Assembly: GCF_030915485.1 (NCBI RefSeq)
Contig: NZ_CP133266.1
Span: 186,001 to 250,000 of the forward strand
Direction: 5' to 3'
Length of the DNA stretch: 64,000 bases
From: Neobacillus sp. PS3-40
GTDB taxonomy: Bacteria; Bacillota; Bacilli; Bacillales; Cytobacillaceae
The notes under the pieces were generated by a model. The model saw only the letters and a list, made by a program, of their open reading frames with translations. It searched no databases and was not told where the DNA came from. Below are positions 19,081 to 28,563 of this stretch, piece after piece; position 1 is the stretch's first letter, and each line of letters begins with the position of its first letter. The translations under genes were made by a program, and so were the position numbers.

Positions 19081-20376
19081 TTATTTTTCTGCCGTCTTTG
19101 CCGCAACCGCTCCTAGTATCAGTGCCCAAACAGGTGCGCTTATGTGCAGGAAGGATACCTGTGATAATGCAATAAGAAACGAAGTTAGTGCACTTAATTT
19201 ATACCGATTTCCTGAAAAGCCCTTCTGCAAGCTGGAAATAAGAACACCGATTAGTGAAAATCCAGCCAGTAAAGAAACAAACGCCTGTGGAAATGATTGA
19301 ATGAAAGGAACGATTTTCCATGCAAATATTCCAAAGACTAATGTTAGGAATCCAGATAATAAGGAAGCAATATAACGTTTTGATTTTGTGCCAGCGTCTG
19401 TATCAGAACAGATAGATGTCATCATACCGGCGATATTTGCGCTTTGTCCACCCAAATAGCCGGCCATGATTGAAAAAAGCCCACTTAAGGAAATGATGTT
19501 GCGAATAGGTGGTTCAAATTCTAAACTCTGCAATGCCCCTATACCTGGTGCTGCATCATTGCTTAGTATTAACATCGCGAGCGGGAGAGCAAGTGTTATC
19601 AACCCCATCCATGAAAATTCAGGCATTTGCAATGATGGAAAGAAAAAGTCAATATCCTTTGATTCTATGCTTAAATTTCCAATTGAAAACAGTGTAATAA
19701 AAGCTACAATAACAGCTACCAAAATTGGTGGAACACGCTTACTTAATCTAGAACATATAAAAAAGAAAAATAAAGCTGGCCCACCTACTAATGGCATTGC
19801 TTTAACAGATGGTATAATCTGAATAACGTAACTTGTAACTAATCCCGCTAGCATAGCTGAAATCACTTCAATTGGGACCCAGTTAATAAACTTCGAAAAT
19901 AATCCCGAAATACCGATAATATATATGATCAATCCTGACATTACAAACCCGCCAATTAGTTCCGGGTAAGTAATATGAGAAGTAACAGTTGCTAAAAAAG
20001 CTACACCAGAAATCGTGTTTCCTGCAGTGATTGGAATGCGATATACTAACGACATAAAAATCCCTAAAATTCCACTAAAAAAATAGTCTGCAAATATCCA
20101 ATTGATCGTTTGATGATCTGTAAAGTGGCCTGCATGCGCTGCTTTTAATATAATTAAAACAGGCCCTGTCATCACCAATATACTGGAAATCAGCCCAGAA
20201 GATATGTTTTGGCTTGTTATATCTTGGAGAAATGTAAATCTCCCATTAAGTTTTGAATGCGAGAGACCTAAACGGTTTTTAGCTTGCTTTTCTATTAATC
20301 GCATTTTCGCTACTATATCCTTTTCATTTATTTTCTGAGAATGAAGATAGGTGTACCTAAAATGTAAACCATACAT
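19081..20376 (-). CDS. BenE-family benzoate/H+ symporter-like transporter
   Basis: 431 aa with about 12 hydrophobic spans. The BenE-type NCS2-like fold is suggested by NTISGVAFLATV, ISAMLAGLVTSYVIQIIPSV, GPALFFFF and NDAAPGIGALQSLEFEPPIR. BenE proteins import benzoate or related aromatic acids with protons. Here no aromatic degradation genes are adjacent; upstream on the same strand are an aminotransferase remnant and moeA, so the substrate is open. The start is uncertain: a Met 24 codons in (MRLIEKQAKN) would remove an unusual hydrophilic extension. Confidence 0.75.
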   Translation of the reverse strand: MYGLHFRYTYLHSQKINEKDIVAKMRLIEKQAKNRLGLSHSKLNGRFTFLQDITSQNISSGLISSILVMTGPVLIILKAAHAGHFTDHQTINWIFADYFFSGILGIFMSLVYRIPITAGNTISGVAFLATVTSHITYPELIGGFVMSGLIIYIIGISGLFSKFINWVPIEVISAMLAGLVTSYVIQIIPSVKAMPLVGGPALFFFFICSRLSKRVPPILVAVIVAFITLFSIGNLSIESKDIDFFFPSLQMPEFSWMGLITLALPLAMLILSNDAAPGIGALQSLEFEPPIRNIISLSGLFSIMAGYLGGQSANIAGMMTSICSDTDAGTKSKRYIASLLSGFLTLVFGIFAWKIVPFIQSFPQAFVSLLAGFSLIGVLISSLQKGFSGNRYKLSALTSFLIALSQVSFLHISAPVWALILGAVAAKTAEK

Positions 20377-20404
20377 GCCTTTTGAAATTATATTTATCCC
20401 AGCT

Positions 20405-20854
20405 CTAGTCCCTCTCCACTTCTTCTAGTAAATCCTTCACTCCCTGATAAATAAACGCAAATAGCTCTTCAATATCTTGTTCCTCCACACAAGAGAAGGC
20501 TATTCTCAATAGACCTATTTTTTTATTTTCAATGGAAGGATTATCTTTTTGCAATTTTTCTTTCCAAGCTTCGCGTAATGCCAACTTTCCAGCAGGAGGG
20601 GTATATGGGTAAATATCCGATGGAGAGTATCCCATAAAATGATCTTGTATATGCTGAAAATACATTGGGTTATTACCTTCTGTTGCAATGCCGATCGTTG
20701 CATTAAAACGATAAGCTTTTTTACTCGCTTCAGCACTTTGACTTAGAATCCCTTTTGGGTAGTACAAATTTTTCTCCAAGTTTGAAAGCATATCGTAAAT
20801 AAAAGGATTTTCACATTTTAATATTTCATTTAGGTTTTCAGCCAACTCATTCAT
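20405..20854 (-). pseudogene. Class I/II aminotransferase with a large internal deletion
   Basis: 149 codons. The first ~110 match the N-terminus of a PLP aminotransferase of about 430 aa (PFIYDMLSNLEKNLYYPKGI, TIGIATEGNNPMYF, PYTPPAGKLALREAWKEKL). The last ~35 match its extreme C-terminus (LRIAFSCVEEQDIEELFAFI, YQGVKDLLEE). The junction falls near NKKIG|LLRIAF and is in frame. All of the cofactor-binding core, including the PLP lysine, is missing, so the product cannot be an aminotransferase. It lies between moeA and the BenE-like gene. Confidence 0.8.
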
Positions 20855-20900
20855 TTAGACTCCCCCTGTCTACCGTCAAAAAGGATAGCTTGAAGCTCTT

Positions 20901-22166
20901 CTACCAAAGTGTTCTGCTCCCCTCTTGATCATCCAGTAGTAGAACGTTGACATAATCACCTTTACTGAAACCACGGGTACCTCCGGGCAAGATTGTAAGA
21001 GAATCAGTTTTTGCTAGGCTCATAACAATATTAGACTTATCGATTCCAACAGGAGAGGTTATTAATTCTCCATTCTCAACATGCAGCTTGCTCCGAACAA
21101 AACGAGTAAATGGATTTGGTCTTGGAAAATCCGCTCCAAATTTCACCCATTCAAATTTCAAAAAAGAATTTTCACAAAACAACATTTTTCTAATAATTGG
21201 CCTTACAAACAACTCAAATCCAACGTAACTTGCTGAAGGATTCCCTGAAAGCCCAAATAATAATTTCCCACTTAATACTGTTACTGTCGTCACACTACCA
21301 GGCCTTATTGCTACTTTATTAAAAAGCACTTCCCCTTGCAGCCTTTTATATATTTCTTGCATATAATCATAATCCCCGACAGATACACCGCCTGTGGTTA
21401 TTAATATATCTACTTCTTTTAATGTCTCAGAAATTTTTTTAAAACAGGTTTCAATTTCATCAGGGAGTTTTCCAAAATAAATAGGCTCGGCTCCTGCCCT
21501 GTTAACCTGAGAACTTATCATATAAGAATTGCTATTTCTTATTTTTCCATCCTGTAATTTCTCATCAACATCAAGAAGTTCTGACCCAGTTGCGAAAATG
21601 CCAACTTTCGGTTTGACAGATACATTAACTTCAGCATAACCAAATGTGGCTAGTACAGCTTTCACTCCTGGATTAATTCTTGTCCCCTTTTTAATCAATA
21701 ATTCTCCACTTCTTGCTTCTTCTGCTTGATAGGAGATATTCTCCCCTTTTTTTATGTTACGTTTTATAACGATATATTTTTCACTGTTTTTTTCAATTTC
21801 TTTCACAAGTTCCAGCATAATGACTGCATCAGCACCTTTAGGAACCATTGCGCCTGTCATAATTCTTGTTGCTTCAAATGGCATCAATTCCTGTTTCGGA
21901 ACCATTCCAGCACCGAGTTCTTCCATCACTTTCAATTCAATCGGTGTATGAGGAGAAACTTGCGATGTATCTTCAGATCGTATAGCATATCCATCATATC
22001 CTGATCTGGTAAATAACGGAGCATCATGTGTTGCGAAAACATCTTCGGCAAGGAAACGATCATCACAATCATCGATTGAAATTCTTTCCACTGCACCATT
22101 TAAGGAATGTAACATGATTTTTTCTATAGCAAGTCCAATTTTAATAGGGGATCTTATTTCCAGCAT
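20901..22166 (-). CDS. moeA: Molybdopterin molybdenumtransferase MoeA
   Basis: 421 aa from ATG with TTGAGGTG upstream; an ATG nine codons earlier is open but lacks that site. Domain marks: DVFATHDAPLFTRSGYDGYA, RIMTGAMVPKGADAVIMLE, GIFATGSELLD, ITTGGVSVGDYDYM and LFGLSGNPSASYV. MoeA inserts molybdate into adenylylated molybdopterin to complete the molybdenum cofactor. It lies 145 bases downstream of nosF on the same strand. Nitrous oxide reductase is a copper enzyme, so moeA more likely serves a nitrate reductase, consistent with the narI gene about 11 kb away. Confidence 0.93.
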   Translation of the reverse strand: MLEIRSPIKIGLAIEKIMLHSLNGAVERISIDDCDDRFLAEDVFATHDAPLFTRSGYDGYAIRSEDTSQVSPHTPIELKVMEELGAGMVPKQELMPFEATRIMTGAMVPKGADAVIMLELVKEIEKNSEKYIVIKRNIKKGENISYQAEEARSGELLIKKGTRINPGVKAVLATFGYAEVNVSVKPKVGIFATGSELLDVDEKLQDGKIRNSNSYMISSQVNRAGAEPIYFGKLPDEIETCFKKISETLKEVDILITTGGVSVGDYDYMQEIYKRLQGEVLFNKVAIRPGSVTTVTVLSGKLLFGLSGNPSASYVGFELFVRPIIRKMLFCENSFLKFEWVKFGADFPRPNPFTRFVRSKLHVENGELITSPVGIDKSNIVMSLAKTDSLTILPGGTRGFSKGDYVNVLLLDDQEGSRTLW

Positions 22167-22310
22167 AAAATTCACCTCAATTTGATCATTCATTAATTAA
22201 TGATAGTGAATATAGAAAAAAAGGGATGATCCAATTGTGAGAGATTTGGCTCATCCACTTTATAAGTTGTTCATCCTAATACATCAAATTTAGGATTTTT
22301 TCCTCTTACT

Positions 22311-23012
22311 TTATAGCCTAAAAAGAGCCTTTCCTTTAGGACCTTGCCTTGCATTTAAACAAAAATCAGACAAGTAATGGTCAGCAGTCATTTTTTCAAT
22401 CGTTTGATTTTCTATCTTTATGACATGTGTTCCAACCCTTTCAATTTCAGAAAGATGGTGAGAAGAAAAAATGATTGTTATCCCAAGTTGATTTAAAGAG
22501 TGGATATCCTCAATAATTTCTAGTCGGCCACAAGGGTCAATTCCGGAGGTTGGTTCATCTAAAATGATAAGCTCCGGTTTACCAAGAAATGCGAGACTTA
22601 ATCCTATCCTTTGTAGCATTCCTTTTGATAACTCCTTTATCTTTTTGTCTCTATAATTAGACATACCCGTTAAATCAAGTGCTTTTTCCAAATCGTAAAT
22701 ATAGCCTTTTTGAAGGGATGTGAAAAATTCAAGATTCTCAAACACAGTAAGTTGCGGATATAGCTGAAATTTTTCAGGCAGAAAAGAAATTTTGTGCATA
22801 CATTTTCTTGATTTTGTTATGTCTTCCCCTAACACCTTTACAGTACCCGTGTATCCTGGAAGAAGTCCTAATATGGTTTCAAAAAATGTTGTTTTTCCTG
22901 CACCATTTCTCCCAGCTATCACACATACTTCACCTTTTTTTATATGGAGGTTCACATCCTTTAGGACATGAAATTGTTTATACCATTGGTTAACATCTGA
23001 AAGCTGTATCAT
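22311..23012 (-). CDS. nosF: ABC transporter ATP-binding protein NosF
   Basis: 233 aa. Walker A is AGRNGAGKTTF (near residue 33), the signature is ELSKGMLQRIGLSLAFLG, Walker B is ELIILDEPTSGIDP and the switch His is in IFSSHHLSEIE. Its start overlaps the nosY stop by four bases (ATGA). With NosD and NosY it forms the Nos maturation system that supports assembly of the Cu-S CuZ centre of N2O reductase, probably by moving a sulfur species across the membrane. It is the last nos gene of the operon. Confidence 0.88.
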   Translation of the reverse strand: MIQLSDVNQWYKQFHVLKDVNLHIKKGEVCVIAGRNGAGKTTFFETILGLLPGYTGTVKVLGEDITKSRKCMHKISFLPEKFQLYPQLTVFENLEFFTSLQKGYIYDLEKALDLTGMSNYRDKKIKELSKGMLQRIGLSLAFLGKPELIILDEPTSGIDPCGRLEIIEDIHSLNQLGITIIFSSHHLSEIERVGTHVIKIENQTIEKMTADHYLSDFCLNARQGPKGKALFRL

Positions 23013-23809
23013 TCTTTCAATCCTCCATTCTTTAAAACAAATAACCCGAGAACAAAAAATCCACCCAAATAAAGAATTAGATTTAAAGATAAAACAAGAA
23101 TTGGAGAATGAAATGTAATATGGTCAAAGAGTCCGCTAAAGCTATCAAGATTATAAACATCAAGTCCAACGTATAGAAAATAGCGCATAGTGTTAATAGG
23201 TGAGAGAAAGTAAAAGATAGAAAACACAAACACGTCGCTTGATTGAATGTTCGGTACAACGTAAATCAGAATTAAATCGTAAATAAAAAGAAAAAAGAAC
23301 CAAATAATTAAAATATAAGAAAGAAGCTGTAACCGGTTTTCTGTTATGCATCCCAGAAAGCTTCCTATTTGATTAAAAATCATCGCTAAGAAAAGAAGGG
23401 AAAGCAAAAAATAAAAAAATGGCCAGAATGAAACTTGGACAAAAAATTTACTGAACACAAAGACTAAAAAATAGGAAATCATCAAAACGAAGCACATGAT
23501 AATATGGGCTGTAATGGATTTCCACCATAGAAATTGAACAGGTGTTACATACCGAGTCAGCAAAATTGGCATCGTCTTTTGCAATCGTTCCTGTTGAATA
23601 GAAAATGATGATAGAATCATAGACAGCAACGGGACGAAATAAATATTTGCCTTAAACAATGGAACGAAAATTTGAGGAAATGATAATTTTGAACTATAGC
23701 TTAATACCTGATAAACAATTATCAATGATATAAATAGAATCAGAAAGAAAGATGAGATTAATATCTTACTTCGATACATTTCTCTCCAATCTTTTATCAA
23801 AAATGGCAT
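23009..23809 (-). CDS. nosY: ABC transporter permease NosY
   Basis: 266 aa, six predicted membrane spans (for example ISSFFLILFISLIIVYQVL and VLSLNLILYLGGFFVLGLFV), of the ABC-2 type expected for NosY. An AAGGAGG site precedes the ATG, and the start lies 44 bases inside the 3' end of nosD. It pairs with NosF as the membrane subunit of the NosDFY complex. Sequence identity of NosY proteins is generally low, so the call rests on topology plus context. Confidence 0.82.
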   Translation of the reverse strand: MPFLIKDWREMYRSKILISSFFLILFISLIIVYQVLSYSSKLSFPQIFVPLFKANIYFVPLLSMILSSFSIQQERLQKTMPILLTRYVTPVQFLWWKSITAHIIMCFVLMISYFLVFVFSKFFVQVSFWPFFYFLLSLLFLAMIFNQIGSFLGCITENRLQLLSYILIIWFFFLFIYDLILIYVVPNIQSSDVFVFSIFYFLSPINTMRYFLYVGLDVYNLDSFSGLFDHITFHSPILVLSLNLILYLGGFFVLGLFVLKNGGLKE

Positions 23810-25118
23810 AGAATGTTCTCCTCCTTATTAGCAGGAATATCAAGAATGCAAAATAAAACAATATATTAAAAACCGTTCCGTTTTCTTTTTTCGACTGCAA
23901 AAAAATGGGGTGAGGATCATTGATTTGCGTATAATCATTGGAAATGGTTTGTTTTACAGTATCAAATATAGTTAAAGAAGGGCTGTCCAAAAGTAAATAC
24001 CCCAATTGATTCTGAGCCAGAACCTCTCCAAACGAAGAAGAATAAGTATAAGGTTTATCTCCAATCCCATTATTGTCCAAATCAAAGAAAATGTTACCTG
24101 ACCAGGAATTTCCAATTCCATGGTCACTCCAGTTATTTCTGTCAATCTGTCCGTTTGAAATGTACTGTATTACATTGTCATTAAATTGATTTCTAGTAAA
24201 ACGGTTTTGAATGGAGCTTGTCCAGATTTCAATTCCAACTTTGTTATGAGCAATTTCATTATTAGAAAATAAATTTCGATTCGATTGATCTGCAAATAGG
24301 CCTTTTTGATTCATTGTCATCTTGTTATTTTTGATGATATTATCATTTGCAGATTGTAATAACAGTCCAAATGAAAGCATTCCGCGATTATTATAAAATT
24401 GATTATTTTCCAATTTAATCCGATTTGAATACATAATTGCTGCCCCACCGATATTATTATAAAATCGGTTATTATAAAAAGAATTATCGTTTGAATACAT
24501 ATAATGAAGTCCATAGCGTACATTGAAGACATTGTTACGTTGTATCAAATTTTTTCCTGAAAAGGAAAAGTACATGCCGTCTCGTGTTTGAGAAATTTTA
24601 TTGGCTATTAAACGATTTCCATTTGAATAAAACATATGAACCCCGTTTCCTCGGTCCTCAGTACGGAGTTTTTTGATTCCCGTAATCGTATTTTCAGATA
24701 CAGTATTTTGATTTGCCTTTTCTAAGTAGATACCATGAAGGGAATCCTCAATCTTATTTTTGACAATATGGTTCATATTCGATCGTACTTTTATTCCCGC
24801 ATCATCACTTGTCAACATTCTTCCACTATTTTTCACAATAAATCCTTTTAAAGAGATTCCGTCTGCTAATAAAGTGACAACATCACCATTTCTGTTACCA
24901 ACAATCGTGACCTTTCCATCTGCTACTAATGAAACCTTTTTTTTAATTTTTAGATTCCCGTAATAGATTCCGGGAGGAACAAGAATCTCCTCTCCAATTC
25001 CAGCTAATTGAATTTGATGTTGAATTTCTTCCGTTGTTTTTTTATCATCATTTATAGCATTTGTAGTCACTGGAATAACAAATAAAAATAGAATTAGAGA
25101 TAAAAGTGCTTTATTCAT
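23766..25118 (-). CDS. nosD: NosD, extracytoplasmic beta-helix copper-enzyme maturation protein
   Basis: 450 aa. A Sec signal (MNKALLSLILFLFVIPVTTN) leads to a right-handed parallel beta-helix made of N-rich repeats such as NRLIANKISQTRDGMYFSFS, DNSFYNNRFYNN and NNQFYNN, followed by a C-terminal membrane anchor (VFNILFYFAFLIFLLIRRR). NosD binds the NosFY transporter and receives its cargo for CuZ assembly in NosZ. The 5' end overlaps the upstream membrane-protein gene by four bases. Confidence 0.9.
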   Translation of the reverse strand: MNKALLSLILFLFVIPVTTNAINDDKKTTEEIQHQIQLAGIGEEILVPPGIYYGNLKIKKKVSLVADGKVTIVGNRNGDVVTLLADGISLKGFIVKNSGRMLTSDDAGIKVRSNMNHIVKNKIEDSLHGIYLEKANQNTVSENTITGIKKLRTEDRGNGVHMFYSNGNRLIANKISQTRDGMYFSFSGKNLIQRNNVFNVRYGLHYMYSNDNSFYNNRFYNNIGGAAIMYSNRIKLENNQFYNNRGMLSFGLLLQSANDNIIKNNKMTMNQKGLFADQSNRNLFSNNEIAHNKVGIEIWTSSIQNRFTRNQFNDNVIQYISNGQIDRNNWSDHGIGNSWSGNIFFDLDNNGIGDKPYTYSSSFGEVLAQNQLGYLLLDSPSLTIFDTVKQTISNDYTQINDPHPIFLQSKKENGTVFNILFYFAFLIFLLIRRRTFYAIFDKRLERNVSK

Positions 25119-25690
25119 TTTCTAAATCTCCAAGCGGCTATTACCATAAGCATAAAGGACAGACCCAATAAGTATGCTCCTAATTTGAAGCCCATTGTTG
25201 TGTGAAAATTAGCTATTTGATTCTCCCCGACCATCGGTGGTATGAAAGGTTTATAATCAATTGGAGCTTTTGGATCAAGATGCATACCGAAATCGGATAA
25301 CCAGTGGTAAATATCGTATAAACCCAGTACACCTGCAATACAAAGTAAGCCCAGAACGATTACTCCATACTTCATCTTCCCTGTAAATGTGACAAGCAGA
25401 GACAAGATGGCAAATGCAATAAGAACGATAGGAATAATTTTTAACTCAGCAAAATCCTTTCCATTCACTTCCTTCATTCCAATATAATGGTTTAAGGTAT
25501 TAAGAATGTCTAAGTCATTCATATTTTCCAGTTTTGTTGGATAAACAACTAAATGCAAGCCTTCTGGATACTGCGGGGCCACTAATGTCATACCCCACCA
25601 TGGGAAGAAAATCGATATAATTAGTAATGCAGCGGCTACAGCAAACAAGATTTTCCCTATTGGATACAGTGAACTTTTCCATATTCTCAC
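25115..25690 (-). CDS. NosB-like integral membrane protein of clade-II nos clusters
   Basis: 191 aa with four or five hydrophobic spans, the first followed by FFPWWGMTLVAPQYPEGLHL. It sits between nosZ and nosD and overlaps nosD by four bases. Atypical (clade II) N2O reductase clusters usually carry a membrane protein, called NosB, next to nosZ; size, topology and position fit. Its biochemical role is not established. The name is inferred from context, not from a recognised motif. Confidence 0.65.
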   Translation of the reverse strand: MRIWKSSLYPIGKILFAVAAALLIISIFFPWWGMTLVAPQYPEGLHLVVYPTKLENMNDLDILNTLNHYIGMKEVNGKDFAELKIIPIVLIAFAILSLLVTFTGKMKYGVIVLGLLCIAGVLGLYDIYHWLSDFGMHLDPKAPIDYKPFIPPMVGENQIANFHTTMGFKLGAYLLGLSFMLMVIAAWRFRK

Positions 25691-25757
25691 GATATTGATG
25701 ACCTCCTAAGGCTTTATAAAGGACCGTTTTAAAAAACACCTTAAAATAAAGTAAACT

Positions 25758-25793
25758 TTCATCAGCGAGGCTTTTTTACCTCCCCACTGATGA
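25758..25793 (-). terminator. Hairpin between nosZ and the nosB-like gene
   Basis: On the minus strand CATCAGTGGGGAGG...CCTCGCTGATG can fold around an A-rich loop, with mismatches. It lies in the 209-base gap after nosZ and could reduce read-through or protect the nosCZ transcript, giving less accessory than structural product. Confidence 0.5.
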
Positions 25794-25898
25794 TTAGTTG
25801 AACAAATTAGGCTTTTACGGGCAGTTATCCCAACCTTCAAATTTTCGATTTCTTTAATCTTTGTAGTGGAGATATAAAGCCCATTCATCCGAGATAAT

Positions 25899-27782
25899 TT
25901 ATTTTGGTTTTACTAATAGGTATCCAGTCATTTCCTGATGTAAAGCTGAGCAGAAGTTTGTGCATGCCAATGGGAATACCCCCGACTGGTCAGCGGTAAA
26001 TTCAAAAGAGTTCGTTTCTCCTGGCTGGATTTCCATGTTCTCGTTATATGATGTGATTCCAAGACCGTGAGTAATGTCTTCATCTAAATCAATATTCGTT
26101 ATATAGAAAGTAACTTTGTCGCCCTGGTTTACATGAACGACGTCAGGAGTCTTACTTTTTGCATCAAAGACAAAGTGAGAACGCACCGCTATCCCGTAAA
26201 CATCAACTTTATTTCCATGTCGCACGATATGTGCATCTTTTTCTTTCCACACAGAATTAGGTCGTTTCGTGTCTTTTGGATAGACTTCAATTGTTTTTAT
26301 TTTATCTGCTTTCACCATTTGTGCGTAGTGAGGTTCTGGGTCCGCAGGAGCACTGTAAAGCATCTTCATTTTCTCCCCAGAAATATCGATTAACTGCAAA
26401 CTTTCCGGATGTGACGGTCCTACAGATAAATAAGAATCCTTTGAAAGTTTATTTAAAGCGACCAAATAATTTCCGTCAGGTGATACAGAGTCACCTTCTG
26501 CTGCAGCCGCGTGGCCTGGTGAATATTGAACAGGGATTTTGTCAATGACTTTACCAGTTTTAATATTAAATTTAGTTATTGCACTATCAATAAACAAGGT
26601 AGTATAGGCATTTCCACGACCATCAAATTGTGTATGTAATGGTCCTAAACCTACTTCAACTTCTTTATGGCGAACCGACTCATACTTAATAACCGGTAAA
26701 CCTTTGGCCTCGCCCTGAAAATCTTTATTTTTTATCGCTTTAAAAGTCTTTTCCCAGTCGTAAATTGTTGCGGTTGGCGATAGCTTTCCACTTGAGATAT
26801 AATATTTTCCATCTGGAGTTACATCAACACCGTGTGGGCTTTTAGCCACTGGGACAAGAAAAACATATCCAGGTGTTTTCACTGGATCAAACATTTTCGC
26901 TCCATTAATTACGCTGTAGCTTCCTTTTGCAACTTCTTTCTCGATCCCTTTCCAGTTGAAAATAACCAGATAATCGCGGTCGTTTTGAGAAGCGCCGACT
27001 TCCAGGGTTGTATTTGCTTCTTCTGTATTATAAGTTGACATGACCCCCCAACCGTCGGATGATTTTTTCCCTGCGTCCGACAAATCATAAGACCATGGCG
27101 GAAGCATTACTTCCCAAGCTAGGTGTAATTTTTTCTTATTGAAATCGTATTGTACAGCCCCCATAACGCCTTTATACTTCTCTTTAAACTGGCTTACGTC
27201 AGCATATTCATGTCCGATTGGTGCTGAAAATCGAGTTGGTAAAAATATATATTCCGAGTTAGGTGTTACAAATGCTGCACAGTGTGGACCATTTAAATTT
27301 GCAATAGGTCCCAAAATGTCAACAGTTTTAAAGGTTTTAAGGTCAATAGCAGCAGCCCGATTATTTTGAATATCTGTTGCAAATAATGTACGGCCATCAT
27401 ACTCCCCTTTTGTCTCACTAATGGCAACATGGTGAAGATCTCCCCATGTAAATTTACCTAACATTTTTTTGGATTCTGTCGTCCATCCGTACCCTGCGGC
27501 TGATTCAGGCGTAAAGACAGGGATTGTACGGATACGCCTCATAGATGGAACACCGTATACAAAAACATTACCAGAGTGGCCACCAGAAGCAAAAAGGTAA
27601 TACGTATCCAGCTTTCCTGGTGGAACATATGTTTTTTCGGCAGCTGATTCATTTGCTCCTAACTTTGAGTTATTTGCTGAGTTAAGTTGCTTAAAGTTTA
27701 CAAAAAATACAACAGCAATTAAGACTCCTACTAACAAGCCCGAAATGAGTGGTGTAAACCACCCTTTTTTAACTCCATTCAT
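25899..27782 (-). CDS. nosZ: Nitrous oxide reductase NosZ, Sec-dependent clade II
   Basis: 627 aa. It reduces N2O to N2 outside the membrane. The N-terminus is a hydrophobic anchor (residues ~7-27) without a twin-arginine motif, the mark of clade II. The beta-propeller carries CuZ ligands in GDLHHVAIS and GPHCAAF; the C-terminal cupredoxin domain has the full CuA set in CTNFCSALHQEM (C607, C611, H615, M618) with another His in DITHGLG. The ribosome-binding site is AGGGGGG. It follows nosC by 10 bases and is the core of the operon. Confidence 0.96.
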   Translation of the reverse strand: MNGVKKGWFTPLISGLLVGVLIAVVFFVNFKQLNSANNSKLGANESAAEKTYVPPGKLDTYYLFASGGHSGNVFVYGVPSMRRIRTIPVFTPESAAGYGWTTESKKMLGKFTWGDLHHVAISETKGEYDGRTLFATDIQNNRAAAIDLKTFKTVDILGPIANLNGPHCAAFVTPNSEYIFLPTRFSAPIGHEYADVSQFKEKYKGVMGAVQYDFNKKKLHLAWEVMLPPWSYDLSDAGKKSSDGWGVMSTYNTEEANTTLEVGASQNDRDYLVIFNWKGIEKEVAKGSYSVINGAKMFDPVKTPGYVFLVPVAKSPHGVDVTPDGKYYISSGKLSPTATIYDWEKTFKAIKNKDFQGEAKGLPVIKYESVRHKEVEVGLGPLHTQFDGRGNAYTTLFIDSAITKFNIKTGKVIDKIPVQYSPGHAAAAEGDSVSPDGNYLVALNKLSKDSYLSVGPSHPESLQLIDISGEKMKMLYSAPADPEPHYAQMVKADKIKTIEVYPKDTKRPNSVWKEKDAHIVRHGNKVDVYGIAVRSHFVFDAKSKTPDVVHVNQGDKVTFYITNIDLDEDITHGLGITSYNENMEIQPGETNSFEFTADQSGVFPLACTNFCSALHQEMTGYLLVKPK

Positions 27783-27792
27783 TATTTCCCCC

Positions 27793-28245
27793 CTACTCTT
27801 CTGTTAATAGCTTACTGATTTTATCTTTTTGTTCCCCAGTTAGCTTCAGGTTTCCAAGAACTCCTGCCATAACTGGACTTTTTGGATTATCCAAATAATC
27901 GCGAAGTTTCATTCCGTATTTATCCTTAATAACTGTTCCCATCATTGGTTTCGTTAAATCTGGTCCTTGCTTTCCACCATCTAGCCCATACTTTGACATC
28001 GAGTGACAGGTGATACAGGTCGCTTTAACAAAAATCTGTGCTTCTGGATTTGTTGTTGTTTTCACCGAGTTGTCTTGTTGTTTAGCTGTTTCTTTTTTGG
28101 CTGCCTTCTCTGTCTGATCTTTTGATTTGACAGATTCAGATGCACTAACAGGTGCATTTGTATGGGTAACTATTTTGACAATCCCAATTGTTAAAACCAA
28201 ACCAATAATAAGGCCAACTGAAAAAACGCTTAGAAATTTAGTCAT
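27793..28245 (-). CDS. nosC: NosC, membrane-anchored cytochrome c
   Basis: 150 aa from the ATG behind GGAGGTGAAGGA; an upstream Met seven codons earlier is open but precedes the ribosome-binding site. An N-terminal signal-anchor (FLSVFSVGLIIGLVLTIGIV) and a Lys/Glu/Gln-rich linker lead to a single c-type heme site CITCH (residues 77-81) and a probable axial Met in KPMMG or SPVMAG. It probably passes electrons from the quinol side to NosZ. It is the first gene of the nos operon, downstream of the Fnr box. Confidence 0.88.
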   Translation of the reverse strand: MTKFLSVFSVGLIIGLVLTIGIVKIVTHTNAPVSASESVKSKDQTEKAAKKETAKQQDNSVKTTTNPEAQIFVKATCITCHSMSKYGLDGGKQGPDLTKPMMGTVIKDKYGMKLRDYLDNPKSPVMAGVLGNLKLTGEQKDKISKLLTEE

Positions 28246-28317
28246 TCCTTCACCTCCTCTATCCATTTTTGTTTTCCTGTTGCAATTAAGAAATTACTCT
28301 ATTAGCAAGGTGTAAAA

Positions 28318-28333
28318 TGTGATTTTGCTCACA
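28318..28333 (-). promoter_or_regulatory. Fnr-type operator upstream of the nos operon
   Basis: TGTGA-N6-TCACA, a perfect palindrome matching the B. subtilis Fnr/Crp-family consensus, lies 73 bases upstream of the nosC start. If centred at -41.5, transcription would start near 28284, leaving a suitable leader. This predicts oxygen-limitation-induced expression of nosCZ(B)DYF. The site is also upstream of the divergent MocR gene. Confidence 0.75.
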
Positions 28334-28563
28334 TTCATGTTTGTATTCATTAAATAGTAAAAAGATTGTTAAAGAAGTAAAAACTTTAAAAATTGGATCT
28401 TGTCGTGAGGAAAAAGTGGATGGGCCAAGTCTTCAAAAAATGGAAAATTACCGTGGGATTTATCTATTATTTCATTAGTGACTTGACAATTAGCATGGTT
28501 TAACGATTTAATTTCACTGTTGGTGCATATCCCATTAGACATAAATAAAGAGGGGGTTAGTTG

